Source: Namhaeicola sp039714555
GTDB taxonomy: Bacteria; Bacteroidota; Bacteroidia; Flavobacteriales; Flavobacteriaceae
Reading direction: 5' to 3'
Length of the DNA: 64,000 nt
NCBI GenBank assembly: GCA_039714555.1
Contig: JBDLJB010000006.1
Coordinates: forward strand, 62,001 to 126,000
Each line of letters opens with the position of its first letter. Positions within the stretch are counted from its first letter, which is position 1. Below the pieces are notes generated by a model. That model was not told the DNA's origin. It saw only the letters and a list, made by a program, of their open reading frames with translations, and did no database searches. Shown here in pieces: positions 36,122 to 44,701 of the stretch. A program made the translations under genes and the position numbers.

Positions 36122-37396
36122 TTAATTCAACATTCTTTTTCTGAACCATTTATCGTTCAAAGATAAACTTAATCTAAAATTAAAATAATTTTCTTTTAAT
36201 AAATTTCCAGTTGTTTCACCTCTTTGACCTAATTCAAAACCTAAATTAACATTAGATAAGGTGAGTCCCATTGGTAAACTTATACCAAAAGATATGCCAT
36301 AATCTTTAATTTGTGTATCATTTATTTCTAAACCTATATTTTTATAATTAAATCCAGCCCTATAGGTTAAACGTTGCCAATAGTTTGAAATGGAGTTATA
36401 TTTGGGTGTAAAATAACCACCTACAGATATAATATTTGAATTGATATAGCGATAAACATCTTGATCATTATAAAATGAACCTGTTAATTCAAGAGCATCT
36501 GTAAAGGTATATTCAGCACCGACAAACCATTTATTTTGTTGGCCAATTCCTGCACTTAAAACGGTTTTTAATGGGTATTTAACTTGACCGTTAAGATTAT
36601 TTGAATACAAAGTATCTTTGGGAATATCAATTACATCATTTGTATTGTCTAATGTAAACAAATATTCATCTCCTTCTTGAGTAAGATCATGGCCAAGAGT
36701 AAAACTTGTACCAACTTTCACATTCAGATCATTTGCAAAATTATGTTTGTAAAGTGCTCCGGTTTTAAACTCAAATCCTTTAACATACGAATCAACTTTA
36801 TGTTTTGTTGCAAGTTGAACATTTAAACGACGATTTAAAATACTATTGTCTATACCACCAAAAAGATAAGCAGTTTCAATACCTAAATTTAAATTAAATG
36901 GAAACTTATAGGCATAACCCAAGAAAACACGATTGGTACCTCCTTTACCTTCATAAAGATTTGTTTGAATTAATACATCATCAGTATCATATTTGGCATC
37001 TAATAATGTATAACCTACAGAAGTGTTCAATTGTAATCCTAAGCCTAAGCCCTGATTACCTCTAATAGGAATACCCATAGCAATATAGGTAAATGATGTA
37101 TGAGAACTTGTTTGTGAATTTTCTCCATCATCAAAATTTGTAAATTTATTACCGCCGGCAAATACGTAGGTTGTCCATTGTAATGAAGCATATGTAGCAG
37201 GGTTGGTTAAACTAAGTCGGTATTCACTATCTAAAATACCGCCCATACTACCCATGGCCATTTCTTCAACACTTTTTAAATTTACCTGATCTCCAATTCC
37301 AAAAAAAGAATATGGAGATGAATTTGTTTTTTGTGCAATTCCTACAACACTAAAAAAGATAGTAGTTATTGCTAAAAAGTTTTTGATCATTCTCAT
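36122..37396 (-). CDS. Outer-membrane beta-barrel protein, FadL/PorV-like
   Basis: 424 residues. A signal peptide ends near IAQK; the mature start NSSPYSFFGIGDQVNLKSVEEMAMG resembles flavobacterial barrel proteins of the PorV/FadL-like group. Many amphipathic strands follow to a terminal LSLSLNDKWFRKRML. The C-terminus does not end in the usual aromatic residue. Function unknown. Its start overlaps the coaX stop by four bases, so the pair is translated together. Confidence 0.7.
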   Translation of the reverse strand: MRMIKNFLAITTIFFSVVGIAQKTNSSPYSFFGIGDQVNLKSVEEMAMGSMGGILDSEYRLSLTNPATYASLQWTTYVFAGGNKFTNFDDGENSQTSSHTSFTYIAMGIPIRGNQGLGLGLQLNTSVGYTLLDAKYDTDDVLIQTNLYEGKGGTNRVFLGYAYKFPFNLNLGIETAYLFGGIDNSILNRRLNVQLATKHKVDSYVKGFEFKTGALYKHNFANDLNVKVGTSFTLGHDLTQEGDEYLFTLDNTNDVIDIPKDTLYSNNLNGQVKYPLKTVLSAGIGQQNKWFVGAEYTFTDALELTGSFYNDQDVYRYINSNIISVGGYFTPKYNSISNYWQRLTYRAGFNYKNIGLEINDTQIKDYGISFGISLPMGLTLSNVNLGFELGQRGETTGNLLKENYFNFRLSLSLNDKWFRKRMLN

Positions 37397-38115
37397 AAGT
37401 TATAAAACAAAATACTGTTTAATCCTTCCAATAAAAAATTTGGATTGGCAAATATGGTACTTTTTAAGTTTTTTGCCAAGAAAATTGTGTTTCCACCTGT
37501 TAAAACTACTGTTAATTTTTTATTTTTTGTTTCAAATTGGGCAATTGTGCCTTTAATTTCTTGAATAACGCCATTAATCACACCGATATGAATTGAATTT
37601 TCAGTTGAATCTCCATTTACAGGTACTTCATTTGTTAGTGATAGTTTTGGCAGATTTGCAGTATATGAATGTAAGGCTTTATATCTCATTTCAATTCCGG
37701 GAGATATTGCTCCCCCAAAATACTCGCCGTCTCTATTAACAAAATCGTAAGTAATACATGATCCTGCATCAATAACCAAAACATTGCAGTTTGGGTATTT
37801 ACTTACAGCAGCTGCAACCAAAGCAATACGATCAACTCCAAGTGTTTTAGGTGTTTTATAAAGGTTTTTAAAAGGAATTTTGGTATTTTGATTAAGGATG
37901 ATGAGATCTATTAAATTTTCAATTTTTTGTAGATCGATGTATTTAATTTTTCCAACGCTTGATAAAATGCAATTAGAAATAGGGTACTTGTTTAAAATAT
38001 CATTTATATAGTTGATCAATTCTTCTTTCGGAAAAGTATCTTTTTCAATAAGTGAACTTTTCTTAAAAACAGCAGTTTTAACTTGGGTATTGCCAACATC
38101 AATTACTAAATTCAT
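37393..38115 (-). CDS. coaX: Type III pantothenate kinase
   Basis: 240 residues of the ASKHA kinase fold. Phosphate motif 1 is MNLVIDVGNTQVKTAVF; the substrate motif GVDRIALV, phosphate motif 2 VLVIDAGSCITYDFV and the GGAISPG motif are present. It phosphorylates pantothenate as the first step of CoA synthesis and, unlike type I and II enzymes, needs a monovalent cation and is not feedback inhibited by CoA. First gene of the leftward coaX-barrel-TPR-lptC-CNNM-ppiD cluster. Confidence 0.95.
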   Translation of the reverse strand: MNLVIDVGNTQVKTAVFKKSSLIEKDTFPKEELINYINDILNKYPISNCILSSVGKIKYIDLQKIENLIDLIILNQNTKIPFKNLYKTPKTLGVDRIALVAAAVSKYPNCNVLVIDAGSCITYDFVNRDGEYFGGAISPGIEMRYKALHSYTANLPKLSLTNEVPVNGDSTENSIHIGVINGVIQEIKGTIAQFETKNKKLTVVLTGGNTIFLAKNLKSTIFANPNFLLEGLNSILFYNL

Positions 38116-38165
38116 TTTAATTTTATTTAATGATACAAAAATACAACAGATTTTTTAATATTTTT

Positions 38166-38196
38166 TTTGTTGGTTTTAAATTTAGATTTATATTTG
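38166..38196 (+). promoter_or_regulatory. Promoter of tRNA-Phe
   Basis: TTTG at 38166-38169, a 19-bp gap and TATATTTG at 38189-38196, both exact consensus matches. The mature tRNA begins 17 bp downstream. Confidence 0.75.
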
Positions 38197-38213
38197 CACC
38201 CGCTTATAGCGAT

Positions 38214-38286
38214 GGTACCTTAGCTCAGTTGGTAGAGCAATGGACTGAAAATCCATGTGTCCCTGGTTCGATTCCTGGAGGTACCA
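38214..38286 (+). tRNA. tRNA-Phe (anticodon GAA)
   Basis: A 73-base cloverleaf. The acceptor arm GGTACCT (38214-38220) pairs with AGGTACC (38279-38285), with A as discriminator. The D loop has AGCTCAGTTGGTAGAGC; the anticodon stem ATGGA/TCCAT encloses CTGAAAA with GAA at the centre; the T arm CCTGG-TTCGATT-CCTGG is standard. The 3' CCA is not encoded. A long hairpin terminator follows at 38301. Confidence 0.97.
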
Positions 38287-38300
38287 CTTTTAAAGTTTAT

Positions 38301-38340
38301 AACACCTTGTAAATTAAATATTTGCGAGGTGTTTTGTTTT
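38301..38340 (+). terminator. Terminator of tRNA-Phe
   Basis: AACACCTTGTAAA (38301-38313) pairs with TTTGCGAGGTGTT (38321-38333), including two G-T wobbles, and is followed by TTGTTTT. The rest of the gap to 38550 is AT-rich and shows no gene. Confidence 0.7.
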
Positions 38341-38552
38341 TTATTAAACTATATGCTTCTAATAATACCTATTTAATTTCATCAAGTAAACGTTCCTAAT
38401 TTTATTTAACTCCTCAATTTTTAAATTGTTTTTTACTTTGTATTGAATAACTATTTCTTTTTAATATATTTTTAAAAAGAAAGTTGTTGGTTACAAGAAG
38501 GTCTCTATGATACTTGTATTACACTGTTATGAAACAATAATTTTTTTGGATT

Positions 38553-38579
38553 TATATTTGATGTTTTTTAGTATATTTG
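38553..38579 (+). promoter_or_regulatory. Tandem -7 elements before the first YwqK-like gene
   Basis: TATATTTG occurs at both 38553-38560 and 38572-38579, 19 bp apart. The second has TTG at 38546-38548 at the long end of acceptable spacing. Either could start transcription of the gene at 38604. Confidence 0.5.
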
Positions 38580-38603
38580 ATTTAATAATTTAATATTTAT
38601 AAA

Positions 38604-39113
38604 ATGAAAAATATAATAAAATATTTCTTTTTAGGAATAACATTTGTTTTAATAAGTTGTCAAACGGAATATAGAATTAACAAGAAAGACGTTGAACAAA
38701 AATTCATTGATAAACAAACAACATATTTTTATAACGGAGAAAAGATCAATGGAATCGTTTTTGAAAATTATGATAATGAAAAGTTGAAAAATGAGTGGAA
38801 TATTGTTAACGGATTAGAAGATGGGGTTTATAAGCAATATTATAAGAGTGGTCAACTAAATCAGAAGATCAACTTTAAAAATGGTTTAAAAGATGGACCG
38901 TATGAAAAATATTATGAAAATGGTAAATTAGAGATAAAATCAAGTTTTAAAGATAATTTTAAAGATGGTTATTATGAAACTTTTTATGAAAATGGAGAAT
39001 TGTGGAGAAAAGGAAATTATAAAAAAGGCAATCTTGATGGAATTATAGAAGAATATGATAAAAATGGAGAACTTAAAACAAAATTAGTTTATGATAATGG
39101 CAAAATGATCTGA
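38604..39113 (+). CDS. MORN-repeat lipoprotein (YwqK-like)
   Basis: 169 residues. A lipoprotein signal ends at FVLISC (C19). From about 50 there are five MORN-variant units built on the pattern YYENGxLxxKxxFKxGxxDG, e.g. YKQYYKSGQLNQKINFKN and YEKYYENGKLEIKSSF. Databases label such proteins YwqK-family antitoxins after one Bacillus protein, but no toxin partner is adjacent and this one is exported, so the name should not be read as function. It is a paralogue of the gene at 39299; each has its own promoter and they are separated by a terminator. Confidence 0.8.
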   Translation: MKNIIKYFFLGITFVLISCQTEYRINKKDVEQKFIDKQTTYFYNGEKINGIVFENYDNEKLKNEWNIVNGLEDGVYKQYYKSGQLNQKINFKNGLKDGPYEKYYENGKLEIKSSFKDNFKDGYYETFYENGELWRKGNYKKGNLDGIIEEYDKNGELKTKLVYDNGKMI

Positions 39114-39142
39114 TAGTTCTTAAGGATATATTTAAAATTACA

Positions 39143-39172
39143 AACCATCAATTAAATATTGATGGTTTTTTT
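39143..39172 (+). terminator. Terminator after the first YwqK-like gene
   Basis: AACCATCAAT (39143-39152) pairs with ATTGATGGTT (39158-39167) around TAAAT, followed by a T-run to 39172. Confidence 0.85.
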
Positions 39173-39228
39173 ATAATAATAGAATTGTAAACGTACATCA
39201 ATAAATTCAAAATAAGATGCATAATCCC

Positions 39229-39255
39229 TTGTATAATAAGATTATTATATATTTG
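39229..39255 (+). promoter_or_regulatory. Promoter of the second YwqK-like gene
   Basis: TTG at 39229-39231, a 16-bp gap and TATATTTG at 39248-39255 (exact -7 match), 43 bp before the ATG. Confidence 0.55.
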
Positions 39256-39298
39256 TATCAATTTACTAATTAAAAAAAGATATTTAAAACTTACTAAA

Positions 39299-40057
39299 AT
39301 GAAAAAAGGGGTAGTAATAGTTTTAGTTATTGGATTGTCATTTCATCAGTTGTACTCTCAAACAAAAGTACATATTACTGATATTGAAAAAAGAGAAGAG
39401 AATGGTAATACTTTAATTTATTCAGGTGGAGAAAAGTTAAACGGTAATGTTTATGAAAACTATGTTTCTAAAAAATTACAGTATACGGTAAAAGATGGTA
39501 AAAAAGAGGGTCTGTATGAATTGTATTTTGAAAATGGTCATCTAAAAAGAAGAACTTTTTTTAAAAATGATAAATTAGAGGGTCTTTATCAAGAGTATTA
39601 TGAAAATGGGCAACTAAAAATTAAAACCTCATTTAGTAAAGGTAAATATAACGGTTCCCTAGAAACTTATTTTGAAAATGGGCAATTACAAGGTAAAGGT
39701 GCTTTGATCAATGGTGAATATGATGGTGTGTTAAAGAAATATTATGAAAATGGGCAGCTAAAAAGAATGATTACCTTTAAATATGGAGTGCAAAATGGAC
39801 CTTATGAAGGCTATTATGAAAATGGTCAAATGAGAATTAAAACAACCTATATTAACGGTAAAAAAAACGGATCATTAGTACAATATTTTAAAAATGGTAA
39901 TTTATATATTAAAACAACTTATAAAGATAATCAAGAAGATGGGTTGTATGAAAAATATTTTGAAAATGGTCAGTTAGAATATAAAGGAAACTATAAAAAT
40001 GGTCGAGAAATTGGAACTTTTGTTTCTTATAATGAAGATGGACAACTAAAGTTTTAA
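39299..40057 (+). CDS. Secreted MORN-repeat protein (YwqK-like)
   Basis: 252 residues with a cleavable signal peptide (VVIVLVIGLSFHQLYSQ) instead of the lipobox of its neighbour. Eight MORN-variant units follow from about 68 to the end, each centred on Y[FY]ENGQL. The non-repeat segment before them (IYSGGEKLNGNVYENYVSKK) matches that of the 38604 protein, showing recent common origin. The repeats should form an extended beta-hairpin sheet. Role unknown; periplasmic or surface location expected. Confidence 0.8.
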   Translation: MKKGVVIVLVIGLSFHQLYSQTKVHITDIEKREENGNTLIYSGGEKLNGNVYENYVSKKLQYTVKDGKKEGLYELYFENGHLKRRTFFKNDKLEGLYQEYYENGQLKIKTSFSKGKYNGSLETYFENGQLQGKGALINGEYDGVLKKYYENGQLKRMITFKYGVQNGPYEGYYENGQMRIKTTYINGKKNGSLVQYFKNGNLYIKTTYKDNQEDGLYEKYFENGQLEYKGNYKNGREIGTFVSYNEDGQLKF

Positions 40058-40269
40058 GCTCCTTTTTTCTTAAATTAAATGATTAAATTCTTCCGGGAAT
40101 ATTATATTCTTACCTTGTATATTCCTTTTAATATTAATAAATCACTTCTTTAACTAAAAAGACTATTTATCAATTTTATTTTATTTTTTACACAATAAGT
40201 AATTGTAAAATCTGTTAATAATATACGATATTTCAAGGAGACTGTTTCTTTAATTTAAAATTTTATATT

Positions 40270-40527
40270 ATGAAAAGAGTAATAGTTGACTATCATAATC
40301 TGACCCCTGATATTTTAAAACTAATTAAGAATAAATATCCTGAAGGATACACTGATACAGATATGATCGTTTTTAAAAATACTAAAAACGAAACGATAAA
40401 AGCAATTGAAGTAGCCACTAAAAGCAAGGATTATCTAATAAAAATAAGCAAACAATTGTCAATCAAATTAGAAGATTACCTTGAATTAGATGATATAAGT
40501 TTTACTAACAATTTAATGATGGAGTAA
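40270..40527 (+). CDS. Small conserved flavobacterial protein, unknown function
   Basis: 85 residues, no signal peptide or membrane helix. It begins MKRVIVDYHNLTPDILKLIK and continues KYPEGYTDTDMIVFKNTKNE with an acidic C-terminus (LEDYLELDDISF). I recall similar 70-90 residue cytoplasmic proteins across flavobacteria, but no function. It stands alone between a YwqK-like gene and a decayed UspA gene. The 212 bp before it contain no promoter I can define. Confidence 0.65.
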   Translation: MKRVIVDYHNLTPDILKLIKNKYPEGYTDTDMIVFKNTKNETIKAIEVATKSKDYLIKISKQLSIKLEDYLELDDISFTNNLMME

Positions 40528-40528
40528 T

Positions 40529-40866
40529 TTAATCATTTAATGGAATTAATAATAATGGGATTTTAATATTATTTAAATTTCCATCGGCAACACTGCCTAT
40601 TATATTTTTTTGGAAAAATCCATGCTTCCTATATTCAATAATTAACAAATCAGCATTTTATTTATCTAATTCTTCTAAAATTAAAGAAATGGTAGCACCT
40701 TGATTTAATAATCAGTTAACTTCAATACCTTTTTTGTTTAACTCTTTCTATTAGATCTTCAAGTAGTTTATTTTCTAGCAATAAAATTTAATTGCAAACT
40801 CTAAGCTTTTTTAATTAGTAATTCTTCGTTCTTGTTGATATCAATAGCAACAATTATATTTTTTAT
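40529..40866 (-). pseudogene. Decayed universal stress protein (UspA family)
   Basis: On the minus strand the opening KNIIVAIDINKNEELLIKKA has the UspA N-terminal strand, but the expected ATG at 40866 is ATA. After a stop and a frame change the C-terminal half reads KGIEVN, stop, LLNQGATISLILEELDK, stop, NADLLIIEYRKHGFFQ and then NIIGSVADGN with IPLLLIPLND, the UspA G-x9-G-S ATP-loop and final strand. At least four lesions make it non-functional. It fills the 446-bp gap that otherwise has no gene, just before the kinase and regulator that sit next to an intact UspA. Confidence 0.8.
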
Positions 40867-40973
40867 GTTAAAAATGAGCTTTAAAAATGTTTAAATATTA
40901 TTTCTAAAAAATATCGTAACTTAATGGTCTGAAATATTATTCGGTTCTAAACCCGATTTTTAAAAGATCTATC

Positions 40974-42212
40974 ATGATAATAAATGAAGATTTTTATAAA
41001 ATTTGTTTTGATACTTTATTAGAAGGAATTTGCTTTACCGATAATAAGGGTGTTATTATTATGAATAATTCTCCCTTTGAAAAAATATTTGGTTATGATA
41101 AAGGAGAATTATGCCAAAAAAATATTACTACATTAATTCCTGAAGAATACAGAGAAATACACGCAAAACATCTTTCATCGTATTTTGAAAACCCAAAACA
41201 ATTTGAAAAAGGAAGAGGAAGAGATTTTTATGGTTTACATAAAAGTGGAAAAACTATTCATGTAGAGATTGGTCTTAGTTATTTTGAATATAATAATAAA
41301 AACATTGTTAAAGCATTAATAACAGATATTAGTTATAGAAAAAAGCAAGAAATTAAGATAAAAAAAATTAATTTACAACTTGAAAAGGAAGTTAAAAAAC
41401 AAACTAAAGAGCTTACTAAGGCGGTTAAGAAGTTAAAAAATTCAAATAAGAAATTAAAAAAAGAAATTGAAAATAAAATTCTTACAGAAAAGAAGGCTAA
41501 AATTGCTTACCAAAAAGAAAAGGAACTCAATTTATTGCAAACGAAGTTTTTATCATTAGCATCACATGAATTTAAAACCCCCCTTAGTGGAATTTTAACT
41601 TCAGCAACTTTAATAGATAAATACAATGAAATTAATAAGAACAGTAATATCAATAACCATATAAAAACTATAAAAAAGTTGGTTAATCAACTCAATTATA
41701 TTTTAGATGATTTTCTGTTTTTAGAAAAGACCGAAACCAAAAAGATCGATTATCAATTTACGAATTTTATATTTTGTGAATTCTTTAATGAAATCATAAA
41801 AAACACACAATCAGTATTAAAAAAAGGTCAAAAGATTAAATTTATACCTTGTAATCGCAGTATTGTAGTTTGTCAGGATAAAAAGATAGTTGAGATCATT
41901 TTTAGAAATATTTTATACAATGCGATTAAATATTCTCCATTAAACTCTATTGTTTCAATAAGGGTTAAAACCAATAACTATGTTACAGTAATGATAGAAG
42001 ATAATGGTATTGGCATACCTAAAGAAGATCAAAAATTAATTTTTAATCGTTTTTTTAGAGCTAAAAATGCTTTGCATTTTCAAGGAACAGGAATTGGATT
42101 AAATATTGTAAAACACCATGTTGAAGCACTTGGGGGTTCAATAAGTTTTAAAAGTATTGAAAATAAGAGAACAGTTTTTACTGTAAAGCTACCCATAAAA
42201 ATGGTTGTATAA
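40974..42212 (+). CDS. Soluble PAS-domain sensor histidine kinase, FixL-like
   Basis: 412 residues, no membrane segment. PAS domain 5-122; a long lysine/glutamate-rich coiled coil about 124-190; HisKA with phosphoacceptor H198 in LASHEFKTPL; HATPase with N box (FRNILYNAIKYSP), G1 (IEDNGIGIP) and G2 (GTGIGLNIV). In the PAS domain LIPEEYREIH puts H63 where FixL has its heme histidine, and GRGRDFYGL puts R83 at the FixL distal arginine. Those residues also occur in non-heme PAS domains, so oxygen sensing is a hypothesis. It is 37 bp upstream of its likely partner, the response regulator at 42250. Confidence 0.9.
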   Translation: MIINEDFYKICFDTLLEGICFTDNKGVIIMNNSPFEKIFGYDKGELCQKNITTLIPEEYREIHAKHLSSYFENPKQFEKGRGRDFYGLHKSGKTIHVEIGLSYFEYNNKNIVKALITDISYRKKQEIKIKKINLQLEKEVKKQTKELTKAVKKLKNSNKKLKKEIENKILTEKKAKIAYQKEKELNLLQTKFLSLASHEFKTPLSGILTSATLIDKYNEINKNSNINNHIKTIKKLVNQLNYILDDFLFLEKTETKKIDYQFTNFIFCEFFNEIIKNTQSVLKKGQKIKFIPCNRSIVVCQDKKIVEIIFRNILYNAIKYSPLNSIVSIRVKTNNYVTVMIEDNGIGIPKEDQKLIFNRFFRAKNALHFQGTGIGLNIVKHHVEALGGSISFKSIENKRTVFTVKLPIKMVV

Positions 42213-42249
42213 TTAGAATGAATAACTGAGATCAATAAATTTTGTTCAG

Positions 42250-43284
42250 GTGAAAAAAACAATTTTACTTATTGAAGATGACAATATTGTAAGAGATAAT
42301 ACTGCCGAAATATTAATGCTTGCCAGTTATAATGTAATCACAGCAAAAGATGGTAAAGAAGGAGTTAAAAAAGCCCTAGATCACAAGCCCGATCTAATTA
42401 TTTGTGATATTTTAATGCCTGAGTTAGATGGTTACGGTGTTTTGCAAATTATTTTGAGAAATAAAGATTTACAGAGAACACCATTTATTTTCATGACTGC
42501 AAAAACCAAACATGAGGATTTAAGGAAGGGTATGGATTTAGGAGCATGCGATTATATAACAAAACCTTTTGAAGAGTCAGAATTATTAAGTGCAATTGAA
42601 TCCAGATTAAAAAGAAAAGAAATATTTAAAAGGAAAAGCAACGAAGAAGAAAACAATAAAAATAAAATAGCTAGTTTTAAGGATATTAAAAAATATTTTA
42701 GCCATAAAGAAAAGTTTAAATATGGAAGAGGCACTTCAATATATTGTGAAGGAAATAATAGTAATCATATTTTTTTTATTATCAATGGTGAAGTAAAAAC
42801 TGTTAAAAATAATGAAGAAGGAAAAGAATTTATTACCGATATTTTTAGAGAACAAAGCTTTTTTGGTTTTACCTCTTTCGTTCAAAACAAACCCTATCAC
42901 GAAAGTGCAATTTCAATTGCAAAAACTACTTTAATAAAGATAACTAAAGCTGAATTCTTAGAATTGGTCAAACATAATCCACAATTGGCAATTAATTTTT
43001 TGGATATTTTATCAGAAAATCTGAAGAATGTAAAATCTCATCTAATCCATTTGGCATACGATTCTGTAAGAAAAAAAACTGCTGATACTTTACTACAATT
43101 AAATTCTTTAAACAACAATGTAGATTCTATTGAAGTTTCTCGTTCAAATTTGGCAAGTTTAATTGGTATAGCCAAAGAAACATTAATTAGAACATTAACT
43201 GAATTTAGAGATGAAAAAGTTATTGAAACAAAACGAAATTCAATTAAGATCATTGATATAAAAAAACTTAAAAAAATCAAATAA
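42250..43284 (+). CDS. Response regulator fused to a CRP/FNR-type DNA-binding module
   Basis: 344 residues from GTG. Receiver domain 3-122 with D53 (ICDILMPELDG), T83 and K105; cyclic-nucleotide-binding fold about 145-262; Crp-type winged helix 265-340. In the recognition helix IAKETLIRTL, E310 and R314 align with FNR E209 and R213, which read TTGA. The cysteine ligands of the FNR iron-sulfur cluster are absent at the start of the sensor fold. It therefore looks phosphorylation-controlled, with FNR-like DNA preference, and FNR-like boxes occur at four promoters immediately downstream. Confidence 0.92.
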   Translation: MKKTILLIEDDNIVRDNTAEILMLASYNVITAKDGKEGVKKALDHKPDLIICDILMPELDGYGVLQIILRNKDLQRTPFIFMTAKTKHEDLRKGMDLGACDYITKPFEESELLSAIESRLKRKEIFKRKSNEEENNKNKIASFKDIKKYFSHKEKFKYGRGTSIYCEGNNSNHIFFIINGEVKTVKNNEEGKEFITDIFREQSFFGFTSFVQNKPYHESAISIAKTTLIKITKAEFLELVKHNPQLAINFLDILSENLKNVKSHLIHLAYDSVRKKTADTLLQLNSLNNNVDSIEVSRSNLASLIGIAKETLIRTLTEFRDEKVIETKRNSIKIIDIKKLKKIK

Positions 43285-43286
43285 TA

Positions 43287-43352
43287 CTGATGAAGATCAG
43301 TAAATTGATTGACGACGATCAATTTAAATCATAGTTTTTAAGATTATATTTA
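43287..43352 (+). promoter_or_regulatory. FNR/CRP-box promoter 1 (uspA operon)
   Basis: Box A CTGATGAAGATCAG (43287-43300), eight bp, box B TTGACGACGATCAA (43309-43322), exactly 22 bp, then the -7-like TATATTTA (43345-43352). No -33 TTG is present, as expected for an activator-dependent promoter. Box B would centre near -41 and box A near -63. The uspA ATG follows 28 bp after the -7 element. Confidence 0.8.
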
Positions 43353-43380
43353 AAACATTAATTCACAAAATTATAAAATC

Positions 43381-44235
43381 ATGAAAAATATACTTCTACC
43401 CACCGATTTTTCAGATAATTCAATCAATGCAATTCACTATGCAATTAATTTTTTTAGAGATATTGATTGTACTTTTTTCTTGTTAAATATTTACAGAATA
43501 CCTTATGTAGCTCCTGATCAGGAATTGACATATTTTGATCATGATAATGTTGCAAGAATGGAGGTTGAGTTATTTAATTCATCACAAAACGACTTAAAGA
43601 AAACAGTTGAGCAATTTAAAGATCGAGTAAGTCCAAATCATAAATTTGAAATGATAAGTGATTATAACTTTTTTATCAATTCAGTTGAAAATTATGTAAA
43701 AGAAAAAAAAATCGACTTGATAGTGATGGGAACCAAAGGTGCAACCGGAGCTAAAGAAATTTTTATGGGAAGTAATACAGGTGATGTTATTATGAAAACC
43801 AAATGTAATGTATTGGCAGTACCCGAAAATTCTATTTATCAAAAACCGATAGAAATTACTTTTCCTACTGATTTTAGAATACCTTACAAAAAGGAAGATC
43901 TTGATCAATTGGTAGAAATTTCAAAGATGCATCAATCAAATATCAGAATTTTACTATTTGATAAAAAAGGTGTCTTAGATGAAGAACAAAAATTCAATAA
44001 AAAAGCATTAAATAAAATATTTGATCAAGTAACCCATAGTTATTACACTATAACAAATATAGATTTTGAAGAAGCACTTAACTGTTTTACACAAAGTAGG
44101 GGTGATGTTAATTTGATAGCTATTATAGCAAAACACTACAATTTTTTTCAAAGATTGTTTTTCAAACCTAAAGTTCAAGAATTAAGCTTTCATAGCAATA
44201 TACCTTTATTAGTATTACATAAAACTAAAAAATAA
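43381..44235 (+). CDS. Tandem universal stress protein
   Basis: 284 residues with two Usp domains. Domain 1 (1-147) begins KNILLPTDFSDNS and has the complete ATP-binding motif G117-x2-G120-x9-G130-S131 in MGTKGATGAKEIFMGSNTGD. Domain 2 (about 155-284) is degenerate and lacks it, ending in NIPLLVLHK. Tandem Usp proteins of this type respond to starvation, redox or oxygen limitation. It has an FNR/CRP-box promoter and is followed after only four bases by a membrane-protein gene. Confidence 0.92.
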   Translation: MKNILLPTDFSDNSINAIHYAINFFRDIDCTFFLLNIYRIPYVAPDQELTYFDHDNVARMEVELFNSSQNDLKKTVEQFKDRVSPNHKFEMISDYNFFINSVENYVKEKKIDLIVMGTKGATGAKEIFMGSNTGDVIMKTKCNVLAVPENSIYQKPIEITFPTDFRIPYKKEDLDQLVEISKMHQSNIRILLFDKKGVLDEEQKFNKKALNKIFDQVTHSYYTITNIDFEEALNCFTQSRGDVNLIAIIAKHYNFFQRLFFKPKVQELSFHSNIPLLVLHKTKK

Positions 44236-44239
44236 TATC

Positions 44240-44626
44240 ATGGAAATAACAAATTTTTTAGCCAAATTTTGGGGTTGGTATCTAATTACATTTTTTGTTT
44301 TATTGATCTTTTATCCCAAAAGAATTAAACAATTATTTGATTTTACCGGCGATGAAAAATTTATGATAACTACTTCAATGATAGCGATAACAATTGGACT
44401 ATTGAATATTATAGCTCATAATTTATGGGTAACAGATTGGAGAATTATAATAACGTTGTTAGGATGGTTAACATTCATTAAAGGAGTTACAAGATTTTCT
44501 TTTCCTGATGTTGCCAAAAAATGGTTAGAAAAGATCGACTTTAAGTGGTTTCAATTTTTACTCTTTATGCTTTTTATACTTGGTGTATTTTTATTAAATC
44601 AGGCTTATGGTTGGGTTCAGGTTTAA
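44240..44626 (+). CDS. Four-helix membrane protein, unknown function
   Basis: 128 residues with hydrophobic helices about 10-27, 43-60, 69-86 and 105-122. The polar stretch FPDVAKKWLEKIDFKW links the last two. No named family recognised. It starts four bases after uspA and so shares its regulated promoter. There is no terminator after its stop; the next regulated promoter begins six bases on. Confidence 0.75.
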   Translation: MEITNFLAKFWGWYLITFFVLLIFYPKRIKQLFDFTGDEKFMITTSMIAITIGLLNIIAHNLWVTDWRIIITLLGWLTFIKGVTRFSFPDVAKKWLEKIDFKWFQFLLFMLFILGVFLLNQAYGWVQV

Positions 44627-44631
44627 ATAGA

Positions 44632-44697
44632 TTGACGAGAATCAATGTTTTTATTGACGACGGTCATTGTTTTATTCATTTTACTATAATAATTTTA
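44632..44697 (+). promoter_or_regulatory. FNR/CRP-box promoter 2 (non-coding transcript)
   Basis: Box A TTGACGAGAATCAA (44632-44645), eight bp, box B TTGACGACGGTCAT (44654-44667), exactly 22 bp, then TAATTTTA (44690-44697). Same geometry as promoters 1, 3 and 4, but no open frame of useful size follows. Confidence 0.8.
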
Positions 44698-44701
44698 CTT
44701 A

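Noticed and set aside
38604..40057. Toxin-antitoxin system suggested by the YwqK antitoxin name
   Set aside because: Both proteins carry export signals and no toxin-like partner gene is adjacent.
42250..43284. Direct oxygen sensing by the regulator through an FNR-type iron-sulfur cluster
   Set aside because: The N-terminal cysteine cluster of FNR is missing; only scattered cysteines (e.g. C52, C100, C166) are present.
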